Notes: generated from the letters alone by a model not told the origin. Numbered from the stretch's first letter, positions 1 to 9,084 are shown. The stretch: 64,000 nt of DNA from Sphingobacteriales bacterium 39-19 (GCA_001898465.1 MKTX01000004.1:62001-126000); one strand, 5' to 3'. Numbers and translations are program-made.

Positions 1-664
1 TATCGGTGAGGGCGCCTACGGGGCATACATCAATCATGTTCCCGCTAAAGTCATTATCTATAGCTTTTGAAATATAGGTAGAAATGGCTGCCTTGTCGCC
101 CCTGTCTACAATACCATGTACCCTTTTATTGGTAAGCTGGTCTGCCACCATCACACAGCGGTAACATAATATACAGCGGGTCATATGCAGTTGAATGAGC
201 GGCCCGATATCTTCTCTTTTAAAAGTACGGCGCACAAATTCGGTACGGGTACCTACTTTACCGTGATCATAGCTTAAGTCCTGCAAATAACATTCTCCTG
301 CCTGGTCGCAGATGGGGCAATCCAGCGGGTGATTAATTAATAAAAATTCTACCACTCCATTGCGGGCATCCAACACTCGTTCGCTGGTAATATTTTTCAC
401 CACCATACCTTCCATTACCTGGGTACGGCAACTGGCAACCAGTTTTGGCATGGGCCTGGGGTCGGCAGCAGAACCTGCTGCAACTTCTACCAGGCATGTA
501 CGGCATTTACCCCCACTCCCTTCCAGCTTACTATAAAAACACATGGTAGGAGGTGCAAATTCACTTCCTAATAAGCGGGCAGCTTCTACAATGGTAGTGC
601 CGGGCTCTACTTCTACCGTAATATTATCAATCGTTATTTTAATCTTTTTATTTTCTTCTGCCAT
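1..664 (-). CDS. nuoG: NADH-quinone oxidoreductase subunit G, N-terminal part (cut by window edge)
   Basis: Only the first 221 codons are inside the window; the ATG is at 664-662. The product is the large iron-sulfur subunit of complex I, which passes electrons from NuoF/NuoE towards NuoB. I translated it by hand: a [2Fe-2S] ferredoxin domain with C42, C54, C57 and C79, then the His-Cys3 set H112, C116, C119, C125 that binds cluster N5, then C164, C167, C170 and C214 for a [4Fe-4S] cluster. All expected ligands present in this part are intact. It follows nuoF by about 60 bases and is the last nuo gene visible; nuoH-N presumably lie beyond the left edge. Confidence 0.95.
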   Translation of the reverse strand, partial: MAEENKKIKITIDNITVEVEPGTTIVEAARLLGSEFAPPTMCFYSKLEGSGGKCRTCLVEVAAGSAADPRPMPKLVASCRTQVMEGMVVKNITSERVLDARNGVVEFLLINHPLDCPICDQAGECYLQDLSYDHGKVGTRTEFVRRTFKREDIGPLIQLHMTRCILCYRCVMVADQLTNKRVHGIVDRGDKAAISTYISKAIDNDFSGNMIDVCPVGALTD

Positions 665-723
665 AGTTTTTTTCATTTTAGTGAATGAAAAATAAATTCA
701 TTTTTCCTGCTACTTCGCTGTAT

Positions 724-2076
724 TTATGCAACAGGCACCCGGATATCTTCTGCATAATGTGCCAGCCCATAATTTTGTTGTAAACAAAGTTCCGGGTTAT
801 TCACATGCCATTCAAATTCATCTCTAAAATGACGGATAGCAGCTGCCACCGGCCAGGCTGCGGCATCGCCCAGGGGGCAAATTGTATTGCCTTCTATCTT
901 GCGCTGAATATCCCATAGTAAGTCAATATCTTTCATCTCTCCCTTTCCTGTTTCTATTTTTTTCAATATTTTTTCCATCCATCCTGTGCCTTCCCGGCAA
1001 GGGCTGCATTGCCCGCAACTTTCATGACGATAAAAACGGGCCAATGTGTATGTGTGCTTCACTACACACTGATCTTCGTCCAGTACAATAAAACCACCCG
1101 AGCCCATCATGGAACCTGTTGCAAAGCCTCCATCAGAAAGGCTTTCATAATTCATTAACCGCTTTTCGCCTTTTGCCGTTGTTAATAATAAATTAGCCGG
1201 CAAAATGGGAACAGAAGATCCGCCGGGAATACAGGCTTTTAATCTTTTGCCCTGGGGGATACCGCCACAATATTCATCGCTGTAAATAAATTCTTCTACC
1301 GAAATGGTCATGTCTATTTCATATACGCCGGGCTTATTAATATTGCCGCAGGCCGATATTAATTTTGTACCGGTAGATTTACCAATGCCAATTTTAGCAT
1401 ACGCTTCTCCCCCCTCGTTGATTATGGGAACAACGGCAGCAATGGTTTCTACGTTATTTACTACGGTGGGCCTTTGCCAAACTCCTTTTACTGCCGGAAA
1501 AGGGGGTTTAATGCGGGGATTTCCCCGTTTCCCTTCTAAGGATTCTAAAAGAGCGGTTTCTTCGCCGCAAATATAGGCGCCGGCTCCTCGTTGTGTATAA
1601 ATTTCACAATCGAAACCCGATCCTAAAATATTTTTTCCTAACCATCCCTGTTGCCTTGCTTCTGCAATGGCCTGGTCTAAAATATCGGTAATCCATGCAT
1701 ACTCACCCCGTATGTAAATATAACTAACATTGCTGCCCAGTGCAAAGGACGAAACAATCATCCCTTCAATGAGGTAATGCGGAATAAATTCCATGAGGTA
1801 ACGGTCTTTAAAAGTACCGGGTTCGCTTTCATCTGCATTTACCACCAGGTGCCGGGGAATGCCTTCGGGTTTGGCAATAAAACTCCATTTAAGCCCGGTA
1901 GGGAAGCCGGCACCACCACGTCCCCTTAACCCGCTTTTCTTTACTTCTTCCACAATTTCTTCGGGCTTCATGGTTAGCGCTTTTTCCACACTCCGGTAAC
2001 CGCCTTCCCGGCGATACACTTCATAATTCTTTATGCCGGGAACATCTATTTTTTCTAATAATATTTTCTTTGTCAT
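724..2076 (-). CDS. nuoF: NADH-quinone oxidoreductase subunit F
   Basis: The product is the NADH-binding flavoprotein of complex I: it oxidises NADH through FMN and hands electrons to the iron-sulfur chain, on the cytoplasmic arm. The 450-aa length is normal for NuoF. The glycine-rich FMN/NADH site GRGGAGFPTGLKW is at about residues 51-64. The second nucleotide motif, around GAGAYICGEETAL, is at about 164-176. Cluster N3 ligands are C354, C357 and C360 (ESCGQCSPCREG) plus C400 (NTICPLGDA). It sits between the VOC gene (28 bases upstream) and nuoG in the nuo operon. Confidence 0.97.
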   Translation of the reverse strand: MTKKILLEKIDVPGIKNYEVYRREGGYRSVEKALTMKPEEIVEEVKKSGLRGRGGAGFPTGLKWSFIAKPEGIPRHLVVNADESEPGTFKDRYLMEFIPHYLIEGMIVSSFALGSNVSYIYIRGEYAWITDILDQAIAEARQQGWLGKNILGSGFDCEIYTQRGAGAYICGEETALLESLEGKRGNPRIKPPFPAVKGVWQRPTVVNNVETIAAVVPIINEGGEAYAKIGIGKSTGTKLISACGNINKPGVYEIDMTISVEEFIYSDEYCGGIPQGKRLKACIPGGSSVPILPANLLLTTAKGEKRLMNYESLSDGGFATGSMMGSGGFIVLDEDQCVVKHTYTLARFYRHESCGQCSPCREGTGWMEKILKKIETGKGEMKDIDLLWDIQRKIEGNTICPLGDAAAWPVAAAIRHFRDEFEWHVNNPELCLQQNYGLAHYAEDIRVPVA

Positions 2077-2104
2077 AGCTCCTTGCGCTTTGCTTATATT
2101 TTAT

Positions 2105-2536
2105 TTAGGCCTCTTTGTTTTCATTTTTAGGGTAATCGTAATTCACCATCCAGTGAATCCCAAATTTATCTTTGGTCATACCAAAGCGGGCGCCCCAAAA
2201 AGTATCTTGTAATGGCATGGTAATGATGCCCTCTTCGCTTAGGTTGGCAAAAATTTTTTCAATTTCTGACAGATCCGAGAAATGTAAAGCAAGGCTCACC
2301 TGGTCGCCGGAACTTACAGTAACATCGGGTGGGCAATCACTTACCATAAATTGTAAAGCACCTGCCCGGAATAAGGCATGCAAAATTTTATCTGTAAACG
2401 CTTCATTTTCGCCGGCCATATTGGATTCACCAAATGTGGAAGAATGTACTACAGTTCCCTGGAGTGCCTTGACATAGAAACTGAGCGCTTCGGCAGCATT
2501 CCCGTTAAAGTTCAAATTTGGTATGATGGCTTCCAT
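2105..2536 (-). CDS. VOC-family (PhnB/glyoxalase-like) protein inside the nuo operon
   Basis: This 143-aa protein has the vicinal-oxygen-chelate fold pattern of the PhnB-like group. The start is IIPNLNFNGNAAEALSFYVK, the middle strand is ALHFSDLSEIEKIFANL, and the end is FWGARFGMTKDKFGIHWMVN. Family members include glyoxalases, dioxygenases and many proteins of unknown substrate, so no reaction can be assigned. It is 10 bases after nuoE and 28 bases before nuoF, so it is very likely co-transcribed with complex I. It is not a complex I subunit in any described enzyme. Its role here is unknown. Confidence 0.85.
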   Translation of the reverse strand: MEAIIPNLNFNGNAAEALSFYVKALQGTVVHSSTFGESNMAGENEAFTDKILHALFRAGALQFMVSDCPPDVTVSSGDQVSLALHFSDLSEIEKIFANLSEEGIITMPLQDTFWGARFGMTKDKFGIHWMVNYDYPKNENKEA

Positions 2537-2546
2537 GAAATATTTA

Positions 2547-3038
2547 TTAATTGCTTTTGGCTTTACATTCTTCTATAATGGCATCCACTTTTTCTTTGGT
2601 TAAATGCTCCCGGTAAGTTTTTCCGTATTGCATCATGGGGGCATAGCCGCAGGCACCCAGGCATTCTACCGTTTTTAAAGTAAATAAACCATCGGCCGTT
2701 GTTTCTCCCACCTGTATGTTAAGCTTATGTTTTATATACTCAATGATATCATCGCTGCCATTGAGCATACAAGGGCCGGTTTGGCATACTTCAAATAAAT
2801 GCTTACCTACCGGTTTTAAATTATACATACTGTAAAAGCTGGCTACTTCGTACACTTCAATAGGTTCTAATTGCAGCAAGCCGGCCACATAATCCATAGT
2901 TTCTACACTCAACCAGCCGCCAAACTCTTCTTGCGCCATGTGTAAAACAGGCAATAAAGCACTTTTTTGTTTGCCTTCCGGATAGTGTGAAATAATATCT
3001 TTCACTTCCTTTAATTTTTGATCACTAAACACTATCAT
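2547..3038 (-). CDS. nuoE: NADH-quinone oxidoreductase subunit E
   Basis: The product is the 24-kDa type subunit of complex I carrying the [2Fe-2S] cluster N1a; it pairs with NuoF in the NADH dehydrogenase module. The length of 163 aa is usual. The four ligands are visible as C85 and C90 (CQTGPC) and C126 and C130 (CLGAC). The N-terminal helical part (KQKSALLPVLHMAQEEFGGW) is typical of the family. It is 27 bases downstream of nuoD and followed directly by the VOC gene. Confidence 0.97.
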   Translation of the reverse strand: MIVFSDQKLKEVKDIISHYPEGKQKSALLPVLHMAQEEFGGWLSVETMDYVAGLLQLEPIEVYEVASFYSMYNLKPVGKHLFEVCQTGPCMLNGSDDIIEYIKHKLNIQVGETTADGLFTLKTVECLGACGYAPMMQYGKTYREHLTKEKVDAIIEECKAKSN

Positions 3039-3065
3039 AAAACATATTTATTTAAAATCCTCCAT

Positions 3066-4307
3066 TTATGCATCCAGTTCACCAGCTATCAGGTTTAAAC
3101 TACTCATGGTTATTACTGCATCGCTCAGCATACCTCCTTTTATTAATTCAGGATAAGCCTGGTAATAAATAAAACAGGGCCTGCGAAAGTGCAGCCGGTA
3201 AGGAGTACGACCGCCGTCGCTGATTAAATAATAACCCAGTTCTCCATTGGCTCCTTCAATACTATTATACACTTCTCCTTTTGGCATTTCTGTTTCACCC
3301 ATAATAATTTTAAAATGATAGATGAGCGCTTCCATTTTAGTGTACACATCTTTTTTATCGGGTAAATAAAATTCGGGGCTATCCGCATGGTACACTTCAG
3401 CTTCTGCACCTTTAAATTCCTGTATTTTTTTATAGGCTTGTTTCAGAATGTGTAAGCTCTGCCACATTTCCTGGTTTCGTACTAAAAAGCGATCATAGCA
3501 ATCTCCTGTGGTCCCTACAGGTATGGTAAAATCAAAATCCTGGTAACTGCTATAAGGCGTATGTACCCTTACATCATAATCTACCCCCGCTGCCCTTAAG
3601 TTGGGCCCGGTAAAGCCGTAATTCAAAGCCCGTTCAGCCGAAATGGGTCCACAGCCTATGGTACGATCCATAAAAATACGGTTCCGGGTAAACAGGTTTT
3701 CGAATTCTCTTAATTGGGCAGGATAGCCTGTTTTTTCATCCAGGAAATCTTCCAAACGCTTCCATGCTTTGGGTGTAAAATTTCTTTCAAACCCACCAAT
3801 GCGGCCAATATTGGTGGTTAACCGGGCGCCGCATACTTCTTCATAAATTTCATAAATCATTTCCCGGTATTGCATTACATACAGGAAACCGGTATAAGCG
3901 CCACTATCTACCCCTACAATGGAATTACAAATTAAATGATCGCTAATGCGGGCAAGCTCCATAATAATTACCCGTAAATAATCTACCCGCTTGGGTGTTT
4001 TTATACCTAATAATTTTTCGCAGGTAAGTTGCCAGCCAATATTGTTTAATGGAGAGGAGCAATAATTTAAACGGTCAGTAAGGGGTTGAATCTGGTACAA
4101 AGGCCGGCGTTCGGCAATCTTTTCAAATGCCCGGTGAATATAGCCCACGGTAGAGGTTGCACTGATGATGCGCTCCCCATCCATTTCCAATACATTTTGA
4201 AATACACCATGGGTAGCCGGGTGTGTAGGACCCAGGTTAAGGGTATTGGTTTTCTTTTCTATACTGCCTTCGGGTAATGCGATATGGTCTGTGGTTTTAT
4301 CTGTCAT
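3066..4307 (-). CDS. nuoD: NADH-quinone oxidoreductase subunit D
   Basis: The product is the 49-kDa subunit of complex I, which with NuoB forms the quinone-binding cavity. At 413 aa it is a stand-alone NuoD and not a NuoCD fusion. The hallmark segment LGPTHPATHGVFQNVLEMDG is near residue 26, and the conserved PKGEVYNSIEGANGELGYYL region is at about residues 338-357. The gene begins 2 bases after the stop codon of the small membrane-protein gene, which suggests translational coupling. Nothing is missing. Confidence 0.97.
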   Translation of the reverse strand: MTDKTTDHIALPEGSIEKKTNTLNLGPTHPATHGVFQNVLEMDGERIISATSTVGYIHRAFEKIAERRPLYQIQPLTDRLNYCSSPLNNIGWQLTCEKLLGIKTPKRVDYLRVIIMELARISDHLICNSIVGVDSGAYTGFLYVMQYREMIYEIYEEVCGARLTTNIGRIGGFERNFTPKAWKRLEDFLDEKTGYPAQLREFENLFTRNRIFMDRTIGCGPISAERALNYGFTGPNLRAAGVDYDVRVHTPYSSYQDFDFTIPVGTTGDCYDRFLVRNQEMWQSLHILKQAYKKIQEFKGAEAEVYHADSPEFYLPDKKDVYTKMEALIYHFKIIMGETEMPKGEVYNSIEGANGELGYYLISDGGRTPYRLHFRRPCFIYYQAYPELIKGGMLSDAVITMSSLNLIAGELDA

Positions 4308-4309
4308 TA

Positions 4310-4528
4310 TTAATTATCAATATGAGTATGTGCCCTTTTGCTTTTAATAATATTATATGCGGTGGTAAATTTTATTACAACTAGTATTAAAGACATAATG
4401 GTAATTACCAATGATAAAATATCTCCCGTGCTTCTCCATTCCATATATTTCAATAAGCCTATTACAAAAAATACAACCACATAGAGTATGGCAAATAAGA
4501 GTTTATATTTTTGAAAAAAAGATTTCAT
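4310..4528 (-). CDS. Small two-helix membrane protein between nuoC and nuoD
   Basis: The protein has 72 aa, with two hydrophobic segments at about residues 11-28 (LFAILYVVVFFVIGLL) and 36-54 (DILSLVITIMSLILVVIKF), then a short charged tail rich in Lys, Arg and His. I do not recognise a family. It is 12 bases from nuoC and 2 bases from nuoD on the same strand, so it is translated from the nuo mRNA. It could be an accessory or assembly factor for complex I, or an unrelated passenger; the sequence does not decide this. Confidence 0.75.
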   Translation of the reverse strand: MKSFFQKYKLLFAILYVVVFFVIGLLKYMEWRSTGDILSLVITIMSLILVVIKFTTAYNIIKSKRAHTHIDN

Positions 4529-4540
4529 TATTTTTCATTT

Positions 4541-5044
4541 TTATCGTCCAAACATATCATCATCTTTATCCACACGGCTTTGGTCTTCTAAAGGGTATTG
4601 TTTGCGCATAGGGAAATAATCCATTTCCTCTACATTCAATACCCGGATTAAATTGGGATGGCCAATAAAATTTACCCCAAAAAAATCAAAGGTTTCTCTT
4701 TCCATCCAGTTGGCACTTTGGTAAAGCGCTGTGGCGCTGAACACATCGGGTTTTTCGATATCTGCAAATACTTTAAAGCGGATGCGTACATTATCTACCA
4801 GGTTATGCAAATGATATACAACAGCCAGTTCCCGCCCTTTATCATTAGGATAATGAACGGCCTGCAAGTCAGTTAAAAAACGAAACCTGAGTTCTTCCTC
4901 ATCAAATAAAAATTGCAAGATTTTTAAATTCAAATCTTTGGGAGCGGTAAAGGTAAGCATGCCATAAGGCTCTTCCCATTGGGAGAGCGCTTCACCAAAT
5001 TTTTGAGTGAGCCTGGTTTTTATTGTATCGTTCGCTAATGCCAT
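4541..5044 (-). CDS. nuoC: NADH-quinone oxidoreductase subunit C
   Basis: The product is the 30-kDa subunit of the peripheral arm of complex I, with no cofactor. It has 167 aa. The family signature is at the C-terminal half: ATALYQSANWMERETFDFFG followed by HPNLIRVLNVEEMDYFPMRKQYPLE. It is separate from NuoD, as in most Bacteroidota, not fused as in Escherichia coli. The acidic end (DKDDDMFGR) is short. It follows nuoB after 82 bases, the longest gap but one inside the operon. Confidence 0.95.
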   Translation of the reverse strand: MALANDTIKTRLTQKFGEALSQWEEPYGMLTFTAPKDLNLKILQFLFDEEELRFRFLTDLQAVHYPNDKGRELAVVYHLHNLVDNVRIRFKVFADIEKPDVFSATALYQSANWMERETFDFFGVNFIGHPNLIRVLNVEEMDYFPMRKQYPLEDQSRVDKDDDMFGR

Positions 5045-5126
5045 AAGGATATATGAAAATATAAAGACAATGAAATGATGTGCTGCTCTATAATTTATTT
5101 TTTTTCTACATGAATGATCCTGTTAA

Positions 5127-5690
5127 TTATTCGATACCATATCCGGCCAGCAGGCTTTTATATTCATCACTATGCCTGCGGCGAAGGCTTTCGTTATGTA
5201 CCAGTTCCTGTACTTTTAAAATACCGTCTAAAATACCTTCGGGGCGGGGCGGGCAACCCGGCACATATACATCTACCGGAATTATTTGATCAATACCCTG
5301 CAATACGGAGTAGCTGTCGAAAATACCCCCACTGCTGGCACAAGCCCCTACTGCCATAACCCAACGGGGTTCTGCCATTTGTAAATATACCTGTCTTAAA
5401 ACAGGGCCCATTTTTTTAGCGATCGTTCCCATAACCATCAGCAGGTCGCATTGGCGTGGAGAAAATCCTACTCTTTCTGCACCAAACCTGCCAAGATCGT
5501 AATGACTGCCCATGGTGGCCATAAATTCTATACCACAGCAACTGGTTGCAAAGGGTAAGGGCCAAAGTGAATTTTTGCGGGCCAGGCCTACTACTTTTTC
5601 TAAGTTGGTAGCCATGTAGCCTTCGCCCATATATCCTTCGGGTATGCCCTGGTATTTAATGGTAGTATTATATTGAACCGGACGAGCCAT
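5127..5690 (-). CDS. nuoB: NADH-quinone oxidoreductase subunit B
   Basis: The product is the PSST-type subunit that holds cluster N2, the last cluster before quinone. It has 187 aa. The ligands are C51 and C52 (SCCGIEF), C117 (GACASSGG) and C146 (PGCPPRPE), all present. The N-terminal stretch of about 30 residues before the core is variable. It starts 68 bases after the nuoA stop codon. Confidence 0.97.
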   Translation of the reverse strand: MARPVQYNTTIKYQGIPEGYMGEGYMATNLEKVVGLARKNSLWPLPFATSCCGIEFMATMGSHYDLGRFGAERVGFSPRQCDLLMVMGTIAKKMGPVLRQVYLQMAEPRWVMAVGACASSGGIFDSYSVLQGIDQIIPVDVYVPGCPPRPEGILDGILKVQELVHNESLRRRHSDEYKSLLAGYGIE

Positions 5691-5758
5691 AATTTTAAAT
5701 TAATAATTAAACAATCACCCCATTGCTGCTTTCCTGACAAAAATCAATGGGTTTTCTT

Positions 5759-6160
5759 TTATTCTTCCCATTTTAAAGCTCCTTTCTTAAAGATATAAAT
5801 TAATCCTGCTAAGAAAAGGCTAATAAAAATGGAAACTGCAATAAAACCATCCCAACCCAAATGCCGGAAGTTTACTGCATAGGGATAGAAAAATATTACC
5901 TCTACATCAAACAGCACAAAAAGGATGGCTACTAAAAAGTACTTAATGGCAACAGGCCTGCGGGCATTGCCTTTTATTTCAATACCACTTTCAAAATTTT
6001 GAAGTTTATCTGCGGTGCGCCTCTTGGGGCCCAATAAACTTGACCCGAGGATCATGGTAGCTACCAAGCCTGCAGCAAAGATTAGCTGAAGCGCAATGGG
6101 GATATAATTATGTGCCGTATTAGAAACCTGTGTTTGCAATAAAATAAAATCCATATTCAA
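5759..6160 (-). CDS. nuoA: NADH-quinone oxidoreductase subunit A
   Basis: The product is a small membrane subunit of complex I, 133 aa, with three hydrophobic helices at about residues 18-38, 75-96 and 103-127. The conserved loop containing KLQNFESGIEIKGNARRPVAIKYFLVAI is present, with the family Glu (FESG) and the FDVEVIFFYPYAV segment. It is the first gene of the operon. A purine-rich stretch (CCGGAGG on the minus strand) lies about 10 bases before the ATG, and a TAnnTTTG box lies just upstream. Confidence 0.97.
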   Translation of the reverse strand: MNMDFILLQTQVSNTAHNYIPIALQLIFAAGLVATMILGSSLLGPKRRTADKLQNFESGIEIKGNARRPVAIKYFLVAILFVLFDVEVIFFYPYAVNFRHLGWDGFIAVSIFISLFLAGLIYIFKKGALKWEE

Positions 6161-6179
6161 TTTCCTCCGGAATTATTAA

Positions 6180-6187
6180 CAAAAGTA
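6180..6187 (-). promoter_or_regulatory. Bacteroidota -7 box (TACTTTTG) ahead of nuoA
   Basis: Minus-strand TACTTTTG matches the TAnnTTTG consensus of the Bacteroidota primary sigma factor. It lies about 20 bases before the nuoA ATG. I see no convincing TTTG -33 box at the right distance, so this is a modest call. Confidence 0.5.
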
Positions 6188-6335
6188 AGACAGCAAAGGC
6201 AATTTTCCATAATCATTTATTAGGCCTGCACATAAAATGGAATAGAACTCATTTAAATGGGATATTCCGCTACAAATCTTTACGAAAGGCTTTTATTAAA
6301 ATATTAAAACCAGGTATATCAACTCTTTAAATTCA

Positions 6336-6365
6336 CAAAAAAGCTTGCAGTAAAACTGCAAGCTT
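6336..6365 (-). terminator. Intrinsic terminator of the TPR gene
   Basis: A perfect 10-bp stem (AAGCTTGCAG at 6341-6350 with CTGCAAGCTT at 6356-6365) and 5-base loop is followed on the minus strand by a run of T. It lies about 20 bases after the TPR gene stop codon. Confidence 0.85.
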
Positions 6366-6387
6366 ACATTCTAAAATTCTCTTATAC

Positions 6388-8067
6388 TTATTTTTTATTG
6401 TTTGTTCTGGTGCCACTGGATCTTTTAGGAGGAGCATTGGGATCATTCTTAGAAATAAACTCCCTGTTAGATAGTAATTGCTCATCAGCAGGTTCCAATA
6501 CCAGGGCTTTATCAACATAAGATAAAGCAGTAACCTGGTCTTTTTTTACGTTATAATAATACTCAATAAAGTAACGATAGGCACCTGAGAGCTGGCTCTT
6601 TACTTTTGATTTATCGGGGGCGGCTTCACCAATTTCTATTGCTTTTTCATAATAAGGAACGGCTAAACCCAGTTCACCGGTGGTATCAATGCCTGCATAA
6701 GATTTACCTTCCATATAATATCCAAAAATATCATCAGGATACTTTTCAGTATATAATTTGAATTTAGCGGCTGCAGAATCAAATTGGCCTGCCCGGAAAT
6801 AGGCATACCCGGTATTATAAATATCTACATTGGTATAGTTTTTCTTTACATCCAGCACTTTTCCATACCATTTAGCTGCATCTAAAGTGCGGTTTTCTTT
6901 ATCAAAGGCCTGCGCCAGAGTTTTAAGGTAACTTACTTTATTGGCTTCTAAAGTATCTAACTCTACTGCTTTATTTACCAGTTGGGCTACTTTATCTTCG
7001 TTGCCCGGGAATTTTAATAGTATGCTGGCGTAAGAAGCATAATCACCGGCACCTATTTTATCGGGATTTTGTTTTTGGAAATAGAGTTCATAAAAAGTTT
7101 TTGCATTGAGTGAATCGCCCAGCCTATTATATGCCAATGCTTTTAATCCATACAAATTAGGATAAGGATTGGCTCCTTCTGAAGCAATACAATTATCTGC
7201 ATTGCGGATGGCATCGGCAAATAAGCCCTGGGCATATTTCATAGATGCTTTGTAAAAGCAAGCTTTGGGGTCATCATCAGAATTAGCGAGCCACTTATCT
7301 AAATATTCGGCGGCTTTGCTCACATTTGTATTATAATAATAGTTATATAATGTTCCGTATACCGGTGCATAAGCAGGGTCTTTCGCAATGGCTTCGTTAT
7401 AATACTTCATATATAGGGGTTCTTGAGCTACTCCCTGGGTTTGATAAACTTTGCCTGAACGATAAATTGCCCGGGCATAGTTAGGATCTATGGCCAATGC
7501 CGCATTATACGACAAGATCGCATTGCCGCCATCTGCAAATTTTCGGTAGGCATCGCCCAGGTTGGTAAGCACTTCGGGGTCTTTAAACTTTTTGATTTGA
7601 GTGGCTCTTTTAAGCACATCAATAGCATAATTGGCGTCCCCATTTTTCGAATCGGGGTTTGCATTGGCATACCCGATTGCATTCAATACATCAATTCTTT
7701 TTCCCCCGCTTAATGAAATGGCCGTTTCAAAATGATTACGGGCATCTGCTTTTTTACCTTCCATAAGCTCTATTTCACCTACCCCTGCCAAAATCAAAGG
7801 GCTGTTTGGGTTGGCAGCCATTTTTTCCAGGTATAATTTTTTTGCTGCGGCTACATCTTCCAGGCCCAGGTAAGCCTGGCCTAAATAATAGATCGCAGTT
7901 TCATTATTGGGTTCTTTATCTACTATGCTTTGAAAAACTTCTTTGGCACTTTTATACCTTTCATAATACATAAACTTCTTGCCTTGATCTATGCTTTGTC
8001 CAAACATGGAACCACATAGAAACAAAGCAAAAACGAGCATACTCAATTTGAACTTATTCATCATCAT
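6388..8067 (-). CDS. Secreted TPR-repeat protein
   Basis: The protein has 559 aa: a signal peptide (LSMLVFALFLCGSMFGQS, about residues 8-25) and then tetratricopeptide repeats through about residue 540. Repeat cores include ETAIYYLGQAYLGLED, PEVLTNLGDAYRKFADG and TNVDIYNTGYAYFRAGQFDSA. The end is a basic tail (PPKRSSGTRTNNKK). TPR proteins of this kind act as periplasmic scaffolds; the partner is not shown. It is the last gene of a minus-strand cluster with a PstS-like lipoprotein and a TonB-like protein, 66 bases after the former. This is a recurrent Bacteroidota neighbourhood (from memory). The start has three ATG codons in a row; I keep the first. Confidence 0.85.
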   Translation of the reverse strand: MMMNKFKLSMLVFALFLCGSMFGQSIDQGKKFMYYERYKSAKEVFQSIVDKEPNNETAIYYLGQAYLGLEDVAAAKKLYLEKMAANPNSPLILAGVGEIELMEGKKADARNHFETAISLSGGKRIDVLNAIGYANANPDSKNGDANYAIDVLKRATQIKKFKDPEVLTNLGDAYRKFADGGNAILSYNAALAIDPNYARAIYRSGKVYQTQGVAQEPLYMKYYNEAIAKDPAYAPVYGTLYNYYYNTNVSKAAEYLDKWLANSDDDPKACFYKASMKYAQGLFADAIRNADNCIASEGANPYPNLYGLKALAYNRLGDSLNAKTFYELYFQKQNPDKIGAGDYASYASILLKFPGNEDKVAQLVNKAVELDTLEANKVSYLKTLAQAFDKENRTLDAAKWYGKVLDVKKNYTNVDIYNTGYAYFRAGQFDSAAAKFKLYTEKYPDDIFGYYMEGKSYAGIDTTGELGLAVPYYEKAIEIGEAAPDKSKVKSQLSGAYRYFIEYYYNVKKDQVTALSYVDKALVLEPADEQLLSNREFISKNDPNAPPKRSSGTRTNNKK

Positions 8068-8133
8068 TTGGTTTTTGTTTTTACTTTGACTCTCGCCGGG
8101 TTAAATATATATATAATAAAGCGTTAAAGATCC

Positions 8134-9084
8134 TTAATCTTTAGGAACTTTTTGATTGAGCTTTACATCCCTGATTCCAAAAGGCATTACCGTACCCAGG
8201 TATGCCCGTTTAAAGATCAATTGGCCTCTTTCATATTTCATAAAAGTTGAAAAACCGGTTCCCAACCCCAGGTAAGAACCCTCCTTCACAATATAAAACA
8301 AACCCCGTACCAAAGGATACCGATGCGATTCAATACTTTCCTGCATCGGTTTCACATAAGGACTATCCTTGCAAAGGTCGCACTGCACATAAGCTATTTT
8401 AACCTTTTTTAATGCCGCTACCTGCTGGGTGTCTTCGGGGTTACCAATCCAGCTAAAGCCTACCAATCCAATTGCATTCTCGTGGGTAGCCACATAATCA
8501 ATTACCGCCTGGTTCCCTTTTATCCCTTTTACCACCGAAGTATCAAAATGCTGTCCTTTTAAAACGGAGTCTTCAATAAACCTAACCGTACTGGTGGTTG
8601 TGAGGCCATCAAAAATAATCTGTTGCTGCCGGTTTATTTTTCCCTGTAACTGGTCTTTTAACCGCTGCATTGAAAATAAACTGTCTTTACTTTTTTCGTT
8701 CACCAGCAAAACAACTGCATCAAGGGCCACTACGTTATTTGCGGGCACATAATGCAAAGAGTCTAAAAAGAATTTTCTTTCATTATCATGAAGCCCCCGG
8801 GTTACAATCACCATACGGGTGGCAGTATCAAAAAAAAGATCTTTCAAACACTCTGCTTCCGGCTTGTATGACGCTATTATTTTAGTGCCGGGGTACGATG
8901 CCTCATACATTTCAATTTCGGCTTCTATAACCGGTTTAAAAGATTCATCTACACTAATATGAATGGTGCCAGACTTGGGCGTATCGGTATATTCATGGGT
9001 TTTATGCTTCGGCTTACAGCTGTTTATACTCCATATACTGGCGCTCAATAATAAAAATATCACCCCCCTGAAAGCCCCGCTCAT
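8134..9084 (-). CDS. PstS-like substrate-binding lipoprotein
   Basis: The protein has 316 aa. It has a lipoprotein signal ending at the SINSC lipobox (Cys about residue 23), then a periplasmic binding protein fold of the PstS type. The start of the fold is SGTIHISVDESFKPVIEAEI; the later motif is GLTTTSTVRFIEDSVL, followed by NAIGLVGFSWI. Classical PstS binds phosphate, but this gene has no pstC, pstA or pstB beside it, so phosphate is not assured. Its ATG overlaps the stop codon of the upstream small membrane gene (ATGA), which shows translational coupling. Linkage to a TonB-like gene suggests a role in the cell envelope. Confidence 0.8.
   Translation of the reverse strand: MSGAFRGVIFLLLSASIWSINSCKPKHKTHEYTDTPKSGTIHISVDESFKPVIEAEIEMYEASYPGTKIIASYKPEAECLKDLFFDTATRMVIVTRGLHDNERKFFLDSLHYVPANNVVALDAVVLLVNEKSKDSLFSMQRLKDQLQGKINRQQQIIFDGLTTTSTVRFIEDSVLKGQHFDTSVVKGIKGNQAVIDYVATHENAIGLVGFSWIGNPEDTQQVAALKKVKIAYVQCDLCKDSPYVKPMQESIESHRYPLVRGLFYIVKEGSYLGLGTGFSTFMKYERGQLIFKRAYLGTVMPFGIRDVKLNQKVPKD

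Noticed and set aside
8134..9084. Phosphate transporter PstS as a firm name
   Set aside because: The fold is PstS-like but no pstC, pstA or pstB is nearby, so the ligand is left open.
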